Shown here in pieces: positions 26,947-35,027 of a stretch of 64,000 nucleotides of DNA (position 1 is the stretch's first letter; each line of letters begins with the position of its first letter). Source of the stretch: Candidatus Melainabacteria bacterium. GTDB taxonomy: Bacteria; Cyanobacteriota; Vampirovibrionia; Obscuribacterales; Obscuribacteraceae. Location: contig QKMZ01000005.1 in the NCBI GenBank assembly GCA_003242885.1, forward strand, positions 682,001 through 746,000, read 5' to 3'. Position numbers and translations under genes: made by a program. The notes below the pieces were generated by a model. It was not told the DNA's origin. It saw only the letters and a program-made list of their open reading frames with translations, and did no database searches.

Positions 26947-28257
26947 GTGCCTTCCCATCTAAGCCGCGAAGAGCTAAAGAAGAAGCGTGATAAGTACATT
27001 ATTCCGTCCGTCAAACAGCTGTACGCTGACGCGCCGAATTTCGTGCGCGGAGAGAAGCAATTTCTCTATGACGAGAAGGGCAAAGAATACCTCGACATGT
27101 TCGCCGGTATCGTTACTGTCAGCGTAGGGCATTGCCATCCAAAAGTTGTTGAAAGGACAGTTGAACAAGTTAAAACTCTCCAGCACACATCGACCTCCTT
27201 CATGACCGAGCCGATGGTTGAGCTGGCTGAGAAGTTGGCCGACATTACGCCAGGCAATCTTTCCAAATCATTCATCACCAATTCCGGTACGGAAGCGAAC
27301 GAAGCCGCCATCAAGTTGGCAAGACTTTCCTCCGGAAGGCACGAAGTGATTGCTCTCGAGCATTCGTATCACGGCGAATCACACCTCGCCAACGCGCTCA
27401 CAGGCAACCACAACTATCGCCCGCAATTGCAGCCGGCTGCCGGCATCTTCTTTGCCGCCAATGCCTACTGCTATCGCTGCCCATTCCAAAAGCATCCGAC
27501 AAGCTGCCATCTGGAATGCGCTAAAGATGTAGAACGCGTGATTCAGACGCAAACTTCCGGCAAGCCGGCAGTCATGATTGCAGAACCTATTCAAGGTGTC
27601 GGCGGAGCCATCACACCACCGGATGAGTACTTCAAAGAAGTGAAGAAGATTCTAGAGAACTACGGAGTTCTGTTCATCTCTGATGAAGTACAAACCGGAT
27701 TTGGGCGCACAGGCAAGCACATGTTCGGCATCTCAAATTGGGGCGTACAGCCTGACTTCATCACGATGGCAAAAGGTCTGGGCAACGGCTTCCCCATCGG
27801 CGCGTTCATCACCACGCCTGAAATTGCAGAAGCCAACCAAAGACCTCAAATCAACACCTTTGGTGGCAACCCTGTATCGGCAGCTACCGCCTCGGCCGTT
27901 ATCGACGTGATCAAAGAAGAGAAGATCATGGAGAACGCTAAGGCGATGGGCGAATACCTCTTCGAAGGTCTGCATGACCTCAAGAAAGACTTCCCATTCA
28001 TGGCTGACATTCGTGGCAAGGGCTTGATGGTTGGCATCGAAATTGCCGACGAGAACAAAAACCAGATGGTTGCTGAAACTCAAAAGATCGTTGAAGCCGC
28101 TAAAGATGATGGTGTCATCCTTGGAAAAGGCGGACTTTGGGGTAATGTCATTCGACTGAAGCCACCAATGATCATCAACAAGGGTGACATCGATACAACC
28201 CTGAAAACCATGCGCAAAGCGATGGAATCAGTGAAGAAAGTTGCAGTCACGAAGTAA
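26947..28257 (+). CDS. Class III PLP aminotransferase, probably beta-alanine/3-aminoisobutyrate:pyruvate transaminase
   Basis: A 436-residue protein. The start is taken as the GTG at 26947, which has GGAGG six bases before it; the in-frame TTG at 26941 abuts the ribosome site. Class III motifs are complete: SGTEANEAAIKLAR (phosphate binding), ISDEVQTGFGRTG (the Asp that contacts the PLP nitrogen) and the Schiff-base lysine, about 276, in ITMAKGLGNGFPIGA. A four-cysteine segment (YCYRCPFQKHPTSCHLEC) is a feature of the AGXT2-like branch. Its place ahead of beta-ureidopropionase, preT and preA indicates that it removes the amino group of beta-alanine or 3-aminoisobutyrate, the end products of reductive pyrimidine breakdown. 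Substrate choice is inferred from context. Confidence 0.88.
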   Translation: MPSHLSREELKKKRDKYIIPSVKQLYADAPNFVRGEKQFLYDEKGKEYLDMFAGIVTVSVGHCHPKVVERTVEQVKTLQHTSTSFMTEPMVELAEKLADITPGNLSKSFITNSGTEANEAAIKLARLSSGRHEVIALEHSYHGESHLANALTGNHNYRPQLQPAAGIFFAANAYCYRCPFQKHPTSCHLECAKDVERVIQTQTSGKPAVMIAEPIQGVGGAITPPDEYFKEVKKILENYGVLFISDEVQTGFGRTGKHMFGISNWGVQPDFITMAKGLGNGFPIGAFITTPEIAEANQRPQINTFGGNPVSAATASAVIDVIKEEKIMENAKAMGEYLFEGLHDLKKDFPFMADIRGKGLMVGIEIADENKNQMVAETQKIVEAAKDDGVILGKGGLWGNVIRLKPPMIINKGDIDTTLKTMRKAMESVKKVAVTK

Positions 28258-28266
28258 CCGAACAAT

Positions 28267-28327
28267 GTAGGGCGACCTAATCTGTCGCCCGCTCCAAATA
28301 ATGTAGGGTCGACGCCATGCGTCGACC
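28267..28327. repeat. Two REP-like palindromic elements
   Basis: GTAGGGCGACC..TGTCGCCC (28267-28290) and GTAGGGTCGACGCC..GCGTCGACC (28303-28327), between the aminotransferase and beta-ureidopropionase genes. The second shows compensating changes in both arms (GGTCGACG with CGTCGACC), which supports selection for the hairpin. Confidence 0.75.
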
Positions 28328-28353
28328 GCTCAAAAAGAAAACGAGGAAAGAAA

Positions 28354-29241
28354 ATGTCGAATACTGTTCGTTGCGGTTTGATTCAAACAAAGAACGCGAT
28401 CGTTGCGCCCAAGGGCGGCACCGATGCAAAAACAATCGAGAAGATCAAAGACGCGATGCTCGAGAAAACACTCAAGCTGACCAAAGAAGCGCATGAGAAG
28501 GGCGTCAAGATTCTCTGCTTTCAAGAACTGTTCAACGGACCATACTTTTGCGCCGAACAGCAACCTTGCTGGTATGACCTGGCTGAAGCTGTTCCGGATG
28601 GTCCGACTATCAAGAAATTGCAAGGTCTGGCAAAAGAGTACTCGATGGTTCTTGTTGTTCCGGTTTACGAGAAAGAACAGACCGGCGTCTATTACAACAC
28701 CGCTGCCGTAATCGATGCAGACGGAAAGTATCTCGGTAAGTACCGCAAGACGCACATTCCGCAAGTAAACCCCGGCTTCTGGGAGAAGTTCTACTTCCGT
28801 CCAGGCAACCTGGGATATCCTGTTTTCCAGACTCAGTACGCAACAATCGGTGTGTACATCTGCTACGACCGGCACTTCCCGGAAGGCGCGCGCGCTCTCG
28901 GATTGGCCGGTGCTGAAATCGTATTCAACCCGTCGGCTACTGTTGCTGGATTGTCAGAATATCTCTGGAAGCTGGAGCAACCGGCACACGCTGCAGCCAA
29001 CGGCTATTTCGTTGGCGCCATCAACCGTGTCGGAACTGAAGAACCATGGAATATCGGTGAATTCTATGGACAAAGCTACTTCTGCAATCCACGCGGACAG
29101 ATCGTCGCGCAGGCATCACGTGATAAGGAAGAACTTTTGGTTACCGATTTGAATCTCGACGAGATCAAAGAAGTTCGCAATACCTGGCAGTTCTACCGCG
29201 ACCGCAGACCAGAAACATACGAACCCCTGGTCAAACTCTAA
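28354..29241 (+). CDS. Beta-ureidopropionase / N-carbamoyl-beta-alanine amidohydrolase (nitrilase family)
   Basis: A 295-residue carbon-nitrogen hydrolase with the complete catalytic triad: Glu58 in LCFQELFNGPYF, Lys132 in YRKTHIPQ and Cys170 in VYICYDRHFPEGARALGLAG. The sequence NPGFWEKFYFRPG and the C-terminal FYRDRRPETYEPL are typical of the beta-ureidopropionase branch. It cleaves N-carbamoyl-beta-alanine to beta-alanine, CO2 and ammonia, the third step of reductive pyrimidine degradation. The product feeds the aminotransferase just upstream, and preT/preA (first step) lie downstream. The dihydropyrimidinase (second step) is missing from the window. GAGGAAAG precedes the ATG. Confidence 0.92.
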   Translation: MSNTVRCGLIQTKNAIVAPKGGTDAKTIEKIKDAMLEKTLKLTKEAHEKGVKILCFQELFNGPYFCAEQQPCWYDLAEAVPDGPTIKKLQGLAKEYSMVLVVPVYEKEQTGVYYNTAAVIDADGKYLGKYRKTHIPQVNPGFWEKFYFRPGNLGYPVFQTQYATIGVYICYDRHFPEGARALGLAGAEIVFNPSATVAGLSEYLWKLEQPAHAAANGYFVGAINRVGTEEPWNIGEFYGQSYFCNPRGQIVAQASRDKEELLVTDLNLDEIKEVRNTWQFYRDRRPETYEPLVKL

Positions 29242-29247
29242 AGAATC

Positions 29248-29378
29248 GTGGGGGCGTGTTGCGCACGTCCGTACAGTGTGGGGGCGCATGCAATGCGCCC
29301 AACAGAATGAGAAGAGTAGGGGCGACGCCATGCGTCGCCCGGTCAAAAAAATCGTAGGGGCGATGCATGGCATCACCC
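29248..29378. repeat. Array of four REP-like palindromic elements
   Basis: Four elements at 29248-29270, 29278-29300, 29316-29340 and 29354-29378, all in the same orientation, each starting GT(A/G)GGGGCG and closing with CG(C/T)CC- or CACCC-type arms. They begin six bases after the beta-ureidopropionase stop and fill most of the gap to preT. Spacers are 7-15 bases of unrelated sequence. Confidence 0.8.
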
Positions 29379-29478
29379 GGGGTAAAGAGTCCAAAAGGTA
29401 TCCCAGCAATTTAAAGCGTGCCGACGACATTAGTTACGTCAGCTCACAAAGTTAAGTCACTGCAAAAGAGAGCAAGCA

Positions 29479-30963
29479 ATGGCCGAACATTACAAACCAG
29501 TCAAATACAAAGCGTGGGAAATGAACCTGGAAGAGCGTTTTCAGGAAGTCTTTCCTCCTTTGACAGAAAGAGAAGCGGTTTTGGAAGCAAACCGCTGCCT
29601 CTATTGCTACGATGCACCTTGCATGGTGGCATGCCCAACCCACATCGACATTCCCACGTTCATTCGCAAAATTTCAACCGGCAACGTGACCGGCTCCGCC
29701 CGCACCATCATGGAAGCCAACCTGATGGGCGCATCCTGTGCCAGAGTTTGCCCGGTGCAAGAATTGTGCGAAGGCGCTTGCGTTTTAGAGCATGACGAAA
29801 AACCGATCATGATCGGACGATTGCAGCGATATGCGATGGATTACGCCGACGAGAAGAAGATCAAATTCTTCAACAAAGGCAAGTCCCTCGGCAAGAAAGT
29901 TGCTGTTGTCGGCGCTGGACCAGCAGGTCTTACCTGCGCCGGAGAACTAGCGAAGATGGGCTTCGAAGTGACTTGCTACGAGCGGAAAATGTGGCCGGGC
30001 GGGTTGAGCACTTACGGAATTGTAGTGTTCCGCGAACCGGTTGAAGTGGCTCGCGCGGAAGCGAAAAAGATCGAAGATCTTGGCGTCACGATGAAAACTG
30101 GCGTGACAATCGGCGAAGATATTCAGTTTGATCAACTCCTGAAAGACAACGACGCTGTGTTTGTCAGCATCGGTCTGGGCAGTGTTCCCAACATGGACAT
30201 TCCCGGTGAAGATCTCGAAGGTGTGGTAGACGGATTGGAGTTCATTGAAGAGACGAAAGTCAAACCTCTTTGCGATATCAAATATGGAAATCGCATTTGC
30301 GTAATCGGCGCCGGCAATACAGCGATCGACTGCGCGACCATTGCAAGACGTCTGGGCTCCGAGCGCGTGACTATGATCTATCGCCGCTCCGAAGCTGAAA
30401 TGCCTGCATATCACTTCGAATATCAATTCGCACTTGGCGAAGGCGTCAGCTTCAGTTTCCTCACCCAACCAGTGGAAGTGCTCTCGAATAATGGCAAGGT
30501 TGATGGACTGAAATGCGTCCGCATGGATCTGGGCGAACCCGATGAATCGGGCAGGCGTGTTGCTGTTCCCGTTCCAAATTCAGAATTCGTTGTGCCGTGC
30601 GACATGGTCATCAAAGCCATTGGTCAGCTCAAGCACACGCCATTCATTGCCAAACTTGGCGAGTACGGAATCAAAACCGTAAAGGGCTACATTGCAGTCG
30701 ACAGCAAAACCAACCGCACCGCGCACGAGAAAATCTTCGCGGGCGGAGATTGTATTCGCAGCAAGGGCGAGGCATCTACTGTCATGGCTACTCAGGACGG
30801 AAAGATTGCTGCCCGCGCAATTTATGAACAATTGACTGGTAACAAGATCCCGGAAGGAACGCTCAAGAGGTCAACCGACATGACTATCGAGCCTGCAATG
30901 GAGAAAGGCTATGCATTGCATGAGCATAAGCCACGCGTCCACGCGACTGCGCCTACCAAGTAA
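29479..30963 (+). CDS. preT: Dihydropyrimidine dehydrogenase subunit PreT (NAD(P)-binding)
   Basis: A 494-residue flavoprotein of the glutamate-synthase small-subunit type. The N-terminal iron-sulfur domain has CLYCYDAPCMVACPTHIDIP and GASCARVCPVQELCEGACV. The FAD site is VVGAGPAGLTCAGELAKMG (about 140-160) and the NAD(P) site VIGAGNTAIDCATIARRLG (about 275-295), with the family's GGDC..G motif near the end (AGGDCIRSKGEAS). With PreA it reduces uracil and thymine to the 5,6-dihydro forms in the cytosol. It is followed 44 bases later by preA and preceded by the beta-ureidopropionase gene and a repeat array. An ATG with GAGAG upstream is used. Confidence 0.94.
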   Translation: MAEHYKPVKYKAWEMNLEERFQEVFPPLTEREAVLEANRCLYCYDAPCMVACPTHIDIPTFIRKISTGNVTGSARTIMEANLMGASCARVCPVQELCEGACVLEHDEKPIMIGRLQRYAMDYADEKKIKFFNKGKSLGKKVAVVGAGPAGLTCAGELAKMGFEVTCYERKMWPGGLSTYGIVVFREPVEVARAEAKKIEDLGVTMKTGVTIGEDIQFDQLLKDNDAVFVSIGLGSVPNMDIPGEDLEGVVDGLEFIEETKVKPLCDIKYGNRICVIGAGNTAIDCATIARRLGSERVTMIYRRSEAEMPAYHFEYQFALGEGVSFSFLTQPVEVLSNNGKVDGLKCVRMDLGEPDESGRRVAVPVPNSEFVVPCDMVIKAIGQLKHTPFIAKLGEYGIKTVKGYIAVDSKTNRTAHEKIFAGGDCIRSKGEASTVMATQDGKIAARAIYEQLTGNKIPEGTLKRSTDMTIEPAMEKGYALHEHKPRVHATAPTK

Positions 30964-30970
30964 TACAGCC

Positions 30971-30995
30971 GGGCGGCCTATGGCGTCGTCCCTAC
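30971..30995. repeat. REP-like palindromic element, inverted copy
   Basis: GGGCGGCC...GTCGTCCCTAC, a reverse-oriented member of the family with imperfect arms, in the 44-bp gap between preT and preA. Its right end runs into the preA ribosome site (CAGGAG at 30995-31000). Confidence 0.65.
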
Positions 30996-31007
30996 AGGAG
31001 TTTACAA

Positions 31008-32345
31008 ATGGCTGATCTTTCGATCAATTTTAATGGCATCAAATCTCCCAATCCATTTTGGTTGGCATCGGCACCACCGTCCAACTCTGGCTATCAGGTT
31101 CAAAAAGCTTTTGAGGCAGGTTGGGGCGGAGCGGTCTGGAAGACTGTCGGCGCGCCGGTTATGAACGTTTGCAACCGATATGGCACCATCGACTATAAAG
31201 GTCGAAAAATTATTGGTTTAAACAACGTAGAACTGATTTCTGATCGTCCGCTCGACGTCAATTTGAAAGAGATGCGCGAGACGAAGAAAAACTTTCCGAA
31301 TCACGCTGTGATCGCGTCGGTCATGGTTGAGTCGAAGAAAGAAGCCTGGCAAGAAATCATCAAGCGCATTGAAGACACCGGTGTCGACGGCTTCGAGCTT
31401 AACTTCGGTTGCCCTCACGGCATGTCTGAGCGCGGCATGGGTTCTGCGATGGGACAAGTGCCCGAGTACACATGCATGGTTACCGAGTGGGTTATGGAAG
31501 TTGCCACCAAACCGGTGATTGTAAAACTGACGCCAAACGTCACAGACATCGTGCACCCGGCAAGAGCTGCGGTCAAAGCGAATGCATCAGCAATCTCGCT
31601 GATCAATACGATCAACAGCATCATGGGCGTTGACTTGGACACCTTTGAAATCAGACCGAACGTCGGTGGAAAAGGTGGTCACGGTGGATACGCCGGACCT
31701 GCGGTAAAACCGATTGCATTGCATTTGCTTTCATCAGTTGCTTCAGACGAAGAAGTTCGCAAAGCAGGCATTCCTATCTCTGGCATGGGCGGTGTTGAAA
31801 CCTGGCAGGACGCCGTTGAATTCATGCTGCTCGGATCGACAAGCGTACAAGTCTGTACTGCAGTAATGCACTTTGGCTTCCGTGTTGTCGAAGACATGAT
31901 CGATGGTATGTCCAACTGGATGGACGAGCGCGGCTTCAAAAACTGTACCGATTTCATAGGTGCATCGCTGCCGCGCATCAGCAGTTTCGGAGATTTCGAT
32001 TTGGGCTTCCAATCGGTAGCTCGCATCGATCACAACAAATGCATTCAGTGCAACCTGTGCTTTATCGCTTGCAACGACACTGCGCACCAGTGCATCGACT
32101 TGAAAGACATGAAGCTGACCGACGAAGTCAAAGAAAGACTCTGGCCGGTGGTGCGCGAAGAAGACTGCGTTGGATGCGCCCTATGCGCCAGCGTTTGCCC
32201 CGTCGATGATTGCATTACGATGACTGAAATCGATACTGGCAGACCGCACATCACGTGGAATCAACTCATCAAGGAAAAACCGGAAGTCCTGCAATGGGAC
32301 AAGATGGTCGAATACCGCGAGAAGAACCACATTCACATTCACTAG
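31008..32345 (+). CDS. preA: Dihydropyrimidine dehydrogenase subunit PreA
   Basis: A 445-residue protein: an FMN-binding dihydroorotate-dehydrogenase-like barrel (about 1-330; LSINFNGIKSPNPFWLASAPP, GFELNFGCPHGMSERGMGSAMG with the catalytic cysteine, SGMGGVETWQDAVEFMLLG) followed by a two-cluster ferredoxin domain (CIQCNLCFIACNDTAHQC and CVGCALCASVCPVDDC). This is the standard PreA layout; with PreT it forms NAD(P)-dependent dihydropyrimidine dehydrogenase. The ribosome site CAGGAG is 7 bases upstream. It is the last enzyme gene of the operon. Confidence 0.95.
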   Translation: MADLSINFNGIKSPNPFWLASAPPSNSGYQVQKAFEAGWGGAVWKTVGAPVMNVCNRYGTIDYKGRKIIGLNNVELISDRPLDVNLKEMRETKKNFPNHAVIASVMVESKKEAWQEIIKRIEDTGVDGFELNFGCPHGMSERGMGSAMGQVPEYTCMVTEWVMEVATKPVIVKLTPNVTDIVHPARAAVKANASAISLINTINSIMGVDLDTFEIRPNVGGKGGHGGYAGPAVKPIALHLLSSVASDEEVRKAGIPISGMGGVETWQDAVEFMLLGSTSVQVCTAVMHFGFRVVEDMIDGMSNWMDERGFKNCTDFIGASLPRISSFGDFDLGFQSVARIDHNKCIQCNLCFIACNDTAHQCIDLKDMKLTDEVKERLWPVVREEDCVGCALCASVCPVDDCITMTEIDTGRPHITWNQLIKEKPEVLQWDKMVEYREKNHIHIH

Positions 32346-32353
32346 GGTTGTGC

Positions 32354-32938
32354 ATGCGGCTCAACCTCTTTCGCGAACAAGCACGTAGCAAATATTTGTT
32401 GCTGCCCATCATTTTTATGATGGCATTTTTCCCTGCTGCATCTTTTGCTGAAGGTGAGTTGCCATCGCGAACTTCGGAGGAGTCTGCAAAGCGTGGGCTC
32501 CTCATAAAGAAACTTTTCCCCATGCCGGACGTTTTCGATTGGGAAAAGCATGAGGTGAGTTTTAAGGAATGTTGGTACGAAAGACCGGCTCCAGGTGCGA
32601 TACATAATCTCATCTGTTTTCGGCTGCGTGTTGATCAAAGTACCACTCAAGAGCTAGAGATTCAAAAATCATCTGACCGCTCAATAGAGTTTCGCGAAGA
32701 AGGTTCTAAAGGCAAAATACTGCTGACCGGAACTCATATAAATTACCCGCTGCGCAATTTCAAGTTGAAACAAATTCGCAAAGGCATGGGCGAAATCCTG
32801 CACTGGATTGAAATTAAAGAACCAGACACAAAGCAGCTGAAGCTAAGAATCTACACGATGAATCACAAAACCGATCTAACAAACAGATCTGATGTTGTTT
32901 TGACATTCGACGATCTTTACAATAAAGCTGATCAATAA
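32354..32938 (+). CDS. Small exported protein of unknown function
   Basis: A 194-residue protein starting at the ATG at 32354, nine bases after the preA stop. A clear signal peptide (SKYLLLPIIFMMAFFPAASFA, cut after ASFA) is followed by a charged, probably beta-rich domain of about 165 residues with two cysteines (FKECWYE, NLICFRL) that could pair in the periplasm. I do not recognise a family. Spacing suggests it is transcribed with preA, but nothing links it to pyrimidine breakdown. Confidence 0.65.
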   Translation: MRLNLFREQARSKYLLLPIIFMMAFFPAASFAEGELPSRTSEESAKRGLLIKKLFPMPDVFDWEKHEVSFKECWYERPAPGAIHNLICFRLRVDQSTTQELEIQKSSDRSIEFREEGSKGKILLTGTHINYPLRNFKLKQIRKGMGEILHWIEIKEPDTKQLKLRIYTMNHKTDLTNRSDVVLTFDDLYNKADQ

Positions 32939-32941
32939 GGC

Positions 32942-32975
32942 GAGTTCATCCGCTGCTTTCGCCTCGAATGAACTC
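32942..32975. terminator. Stem-loop between convergent genes
   Basis: Perfect 8-bp stem GAGTTCAT / ATGAACTC with an 18-base loop, in the 63-bp gap between two convergent genes. No clear U-tract; possibly a bidirectional terminator. Confidence 0.4.
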
Positions 32976-33001
32976 ACTTGCCGTAAAGTTGAATTGAAAT
33001 C

Positions 33002-33619
33002 TTACGCAGTTACTGCTTGAAAGAGCTGATCTATAGCCGCTTTGGCAGAGGCTTCGGTCGTAGCCTTTGTTTCAGGATCATTGCCGTGAGCTTTGACAAA
33101 AGTGATATCGGTAATTCCAATGAAACCAAAAACTCCACGAAGGTATGGCTCGAGAAAATCCATACTCTTCATAGGTTGCTCCGAATAATCACCACCGCTG
33201 GCGGTGAGAACAATTAACTTCTTATTCTTCAGCAAGCCTTGTGGTCTTCCGCCTTCGAAAGAGAAAGTGAGTCCAGGTCTAACTATTGCGTCTATGTAAG
33301 CCTTCAAGATTGCAGGAATCGAGAAGTTGTACATTGGTGCACCAATTACGTAAGTGTCGGCTTCCAAAAGTTCTTTCATAAGCTCGTCGGGCAGCGAGAG
33401 CAAAAGTTTTTGTGCCGCTGTAAGCTTGTCCGGGGGTGTGTTCATTGCAAAGATCAATGCTTCAGTAGCGAACGGAACGTTCGTTTCTGTGAGATTGCGA
33501 TAGGTGATTTTGCCGTTGGGATGCGCTTCTTTCCATTTCTCTGCATAGTGTGCAGATAGACGTCTGGTAATTGAAGCTTCACTCAAACCGCTGGAGTCAA
33601 TTTGCAAAAGAGTAGCCAT
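33002..33619 (-). CDS. azoR: FMN-dependent NADH:quinone oxidoreductase / azoreductase
   Basis: A 205-residue flavodoxin-fold protein starting at MATLLQIDSSGLSEASITRRL (ATG at 33619 with GAGGAAA upstream). The FMN phosphate loop (SSGLSEASITR), APMYNFSIPAILKAYIDAIVRPGLTF and LTASGGDYSEQPMKSMDFLEPYLRGVFGFIG (shortened here to ASGGDYSEQPMKSMDFLEPY) are typical of the AzoR/AcpD family. These enzymes reduce quinones and azo compounds by two electrons, protecting against electrophile and thiol stress. The gene is divergent from an AraC-type regulator, with a palindromic operator between them, so inducible expression is likely. Confidence 0.93.
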   Translation of the reverse strand: MATLLQIDSSGLSEASITRRLSAHYAEKWKEAHPNGKITYRNLTETNVPFATEALIFAMNTPPDKLTAAQKLLLSLPDELMKELLEADTYVIGAPMYNFSIPAILKAYIDAIVRPGLTFSFEGGRPQGLLKNKKLIVLTASGGDYSEQPMKSMDFLEPYLRGVFGFIGITDITFVKAHGNDPETKATTEASAKAAIDQLFQAVTA

Positions 33620-33766
33620 TTCGATTTCCTCAAATACTGCCAAAACAAAGAACAGCCACAAAAAAAGTGAACAGCAATAGAAGAAGGACGGCGCTGTGCT
33701 CGTTCGTCTTATCAAAGATTGATTTTTGCTGTTTTTCGCTGTTCGCTGATATGATAGTACTGGCAT

Positions 33767-33782
33767 TAGACCAAACGGTCTA
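33767..33782. promoter_or_regulatory. TetR/NemR-type operator TAGACC-AAAC-GGTCTA
   Basis: A perfect 6-bp inverted repeat with 4-bp spacer in the 221-bp divergent region between azoR and the AraC-type gene. The arms are, as I recall, those of the E. coli NemR box, a quinone/electrophile-responsive TetR site, which fits the azoreductase next door. No TetR gene is adjacent; the nearest is at 35644. Confidence 0.7.
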
Positions 33783-33840
33783 TGTGTTTTCGTTCGGTTT
33801 TTATGTCTGAGCGTTCGAAAAGTTGGGAAATGGTGAATCT

Positions 33841-34779
33841 ATGGACTGTTTGTCCGATGCACTAAACAGAATACGTTTTAAGAGCTATATCCACTGCAAT
33901 AGCGAATTTACTGCGCCGTGGGGGCTTCGCATGCCCGGATTTCAGGGACATGCTGCTTTTCTCGTTATGTTGCGAGGCGGTTGTGTGGTGTCGTTTGAAG
34001 ACTCCAAAGATACCTATTCTTTGGCTGCAGGCGAAGTAATGCTGTTGCCGCGGGGCTCCGGCTGCATCATTCAAGATAATGCGAATAGCACTGTTTTTGA
34101 CTTCATGGATGTAAAACCTGGACCGGCTCCGAAGGGAGAGATTTGGCATTACGGTGGGGGCGGTGCGCTCACATCCATTTTGATGGGGTGCTTCGAGTTT
34201 GACATGCGTGTGAAAAACCCGCTTGTCGAGAGCCTTCCAGGGGTTATGTACCTTAAGGCAGAACAACTGCAATCCGAGCCTTGGCTGGATACAACAATGC
34301 GTTTTCTGGCTTCGGAAACAGCAAACAATCGTCCTGGCTCAGACATACTGGTCGGACGTTTGACCGACATGCTTTTCATTCAAATAGTCAGAGCCTTCAT
34401 GACTCAACATAAAGACTGCGCCGGCTCTACCGGCTGGCTGAAAGGCTTAGCCGATCCAGAGATTGGTGCTGCACTTCGCTTGATTCACGAAAAACCATCG
34501 GCACCATGGACAGTGGCTACTCTGGCTAAGGAAGTTGGAATGTCTAGAACAACTTTTGCAGTAAAGTTTGCGAACCTTATGACGTCGACACCAATGGACT
34601 ACCTGACTTCATGGCGCATGCAGGAAGCTGTGAGCCTGATGGAACAAGGCGAGGAGAGTGTTTCAGCAATCGCAAGCGCAGTTGGTTACACGTCCGAAGC
34701 TGCGTTTGCAAAGGCGTTCAAACGTGAGATTGGCGCAGCACCTGGTGCCTTCAGGCGAAACGTTTTGACGCGAGTGTAG
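33841..34779 (+). CDS. AraC-family transcriptional regulator with cupin sensor domain
   Basis: A 312-residue protein starting at the ATG at 33841 (GGTGA upstream). Residues about 10-195 form a cupin sensor of the AraC type (GHAAFLVMLRGGCVVSFED, LAAGEVMLLPRGSGCII). Residues about 210-305 are the two helix-turn-helix units: WTVATLAKEVGMSRTTFAVKF and SVSAIASAVGYTSEAAFAKAFKREIG, ending in APGAFRR. Regulators of this cupin type commonly control an adjacent divergent reductase or dehydrogenase; here that is azoR. The effector is unknown. Confidence 0.92.
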   Translation: MDCLSDALNRIRFKSYIHCNSEFTAPWGLRMPGFQGHAAFLVMLRGGCVVSFEDSKDTYSLAAGEVMLLPRGSGCIIQDNANSTVFDFMDVKPGPAPKGEIWHYGGGGALTSILMGCFEFDMRVKNPLVESLPGVMYLKAEQLQSEPWLDTTMRFLASETANNRPGSDILVGRLTDMLFIQIVRAFMTQHKDCAGSTGWLKGLADPEIGAALRLIHEKPSAPWTVATLAKEVGMSRTTFAVKFANLMTSTPMDYLTSWRMQEAVSLMEQGEESVSAIASAVGYTSEAAFAKAFKREIGAAPGAFRRNVLTRV

Positions 34780-34834
34780 AGTCCGTACAATTTTGGCAGG
34801 GACTTCTGTCTTATGACTGACGTTTCAAATGGGT

Positions 34835-34880
34835 CTGTCATGATCAGACTGTCATGTTATTGACCTGTTTCCCCTATAAC
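34835..34880 (+). promoter_or_regulatory. Direct CTGTCATG repeats with a downstream TATAAC box
   Basis: CTGTCATG occurs twice (34835-34842 and 34849-34856, period 14 bp), the second overlapping where a -35 element would be for TATAAC at 34875-34880. The repeat resembles half of a PhoB box (CTGTCAT) but with wider spacing. It could control the TPR protein at 35028. Confidence 0.35.
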
Positions 34881-35027
34881 ATTCTTGTGCCACCCCGTGG
34901 TGGAATTACCATTGATCTCGCTCGCGCGTAGATATATCTTCTACCTCGGGAAACATCCTCCGTAGCATTCTCAACCCTCCCAATTGCCGACCAGTGGGCT
35001 GTCGGCGAATCTCAGGACGTGCCGAAA

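Noticed and set aside
29248..29378. Possible CRISPR array (several short repeats with spacers)
   Set aside because: Spacers are only 7-15 bases, the repeats are palindromic and divergent, and no cas genes are present; REP-like elements fit better.
33620..33766. 49-residue hydrophobic N-terminal extension of the azoreductase
   Set aside because: AzoR proteins start at the flavodoxin strand (MATLLQIDSS), and that ATG has a good ribosome site; the extension crosses the promoter region.
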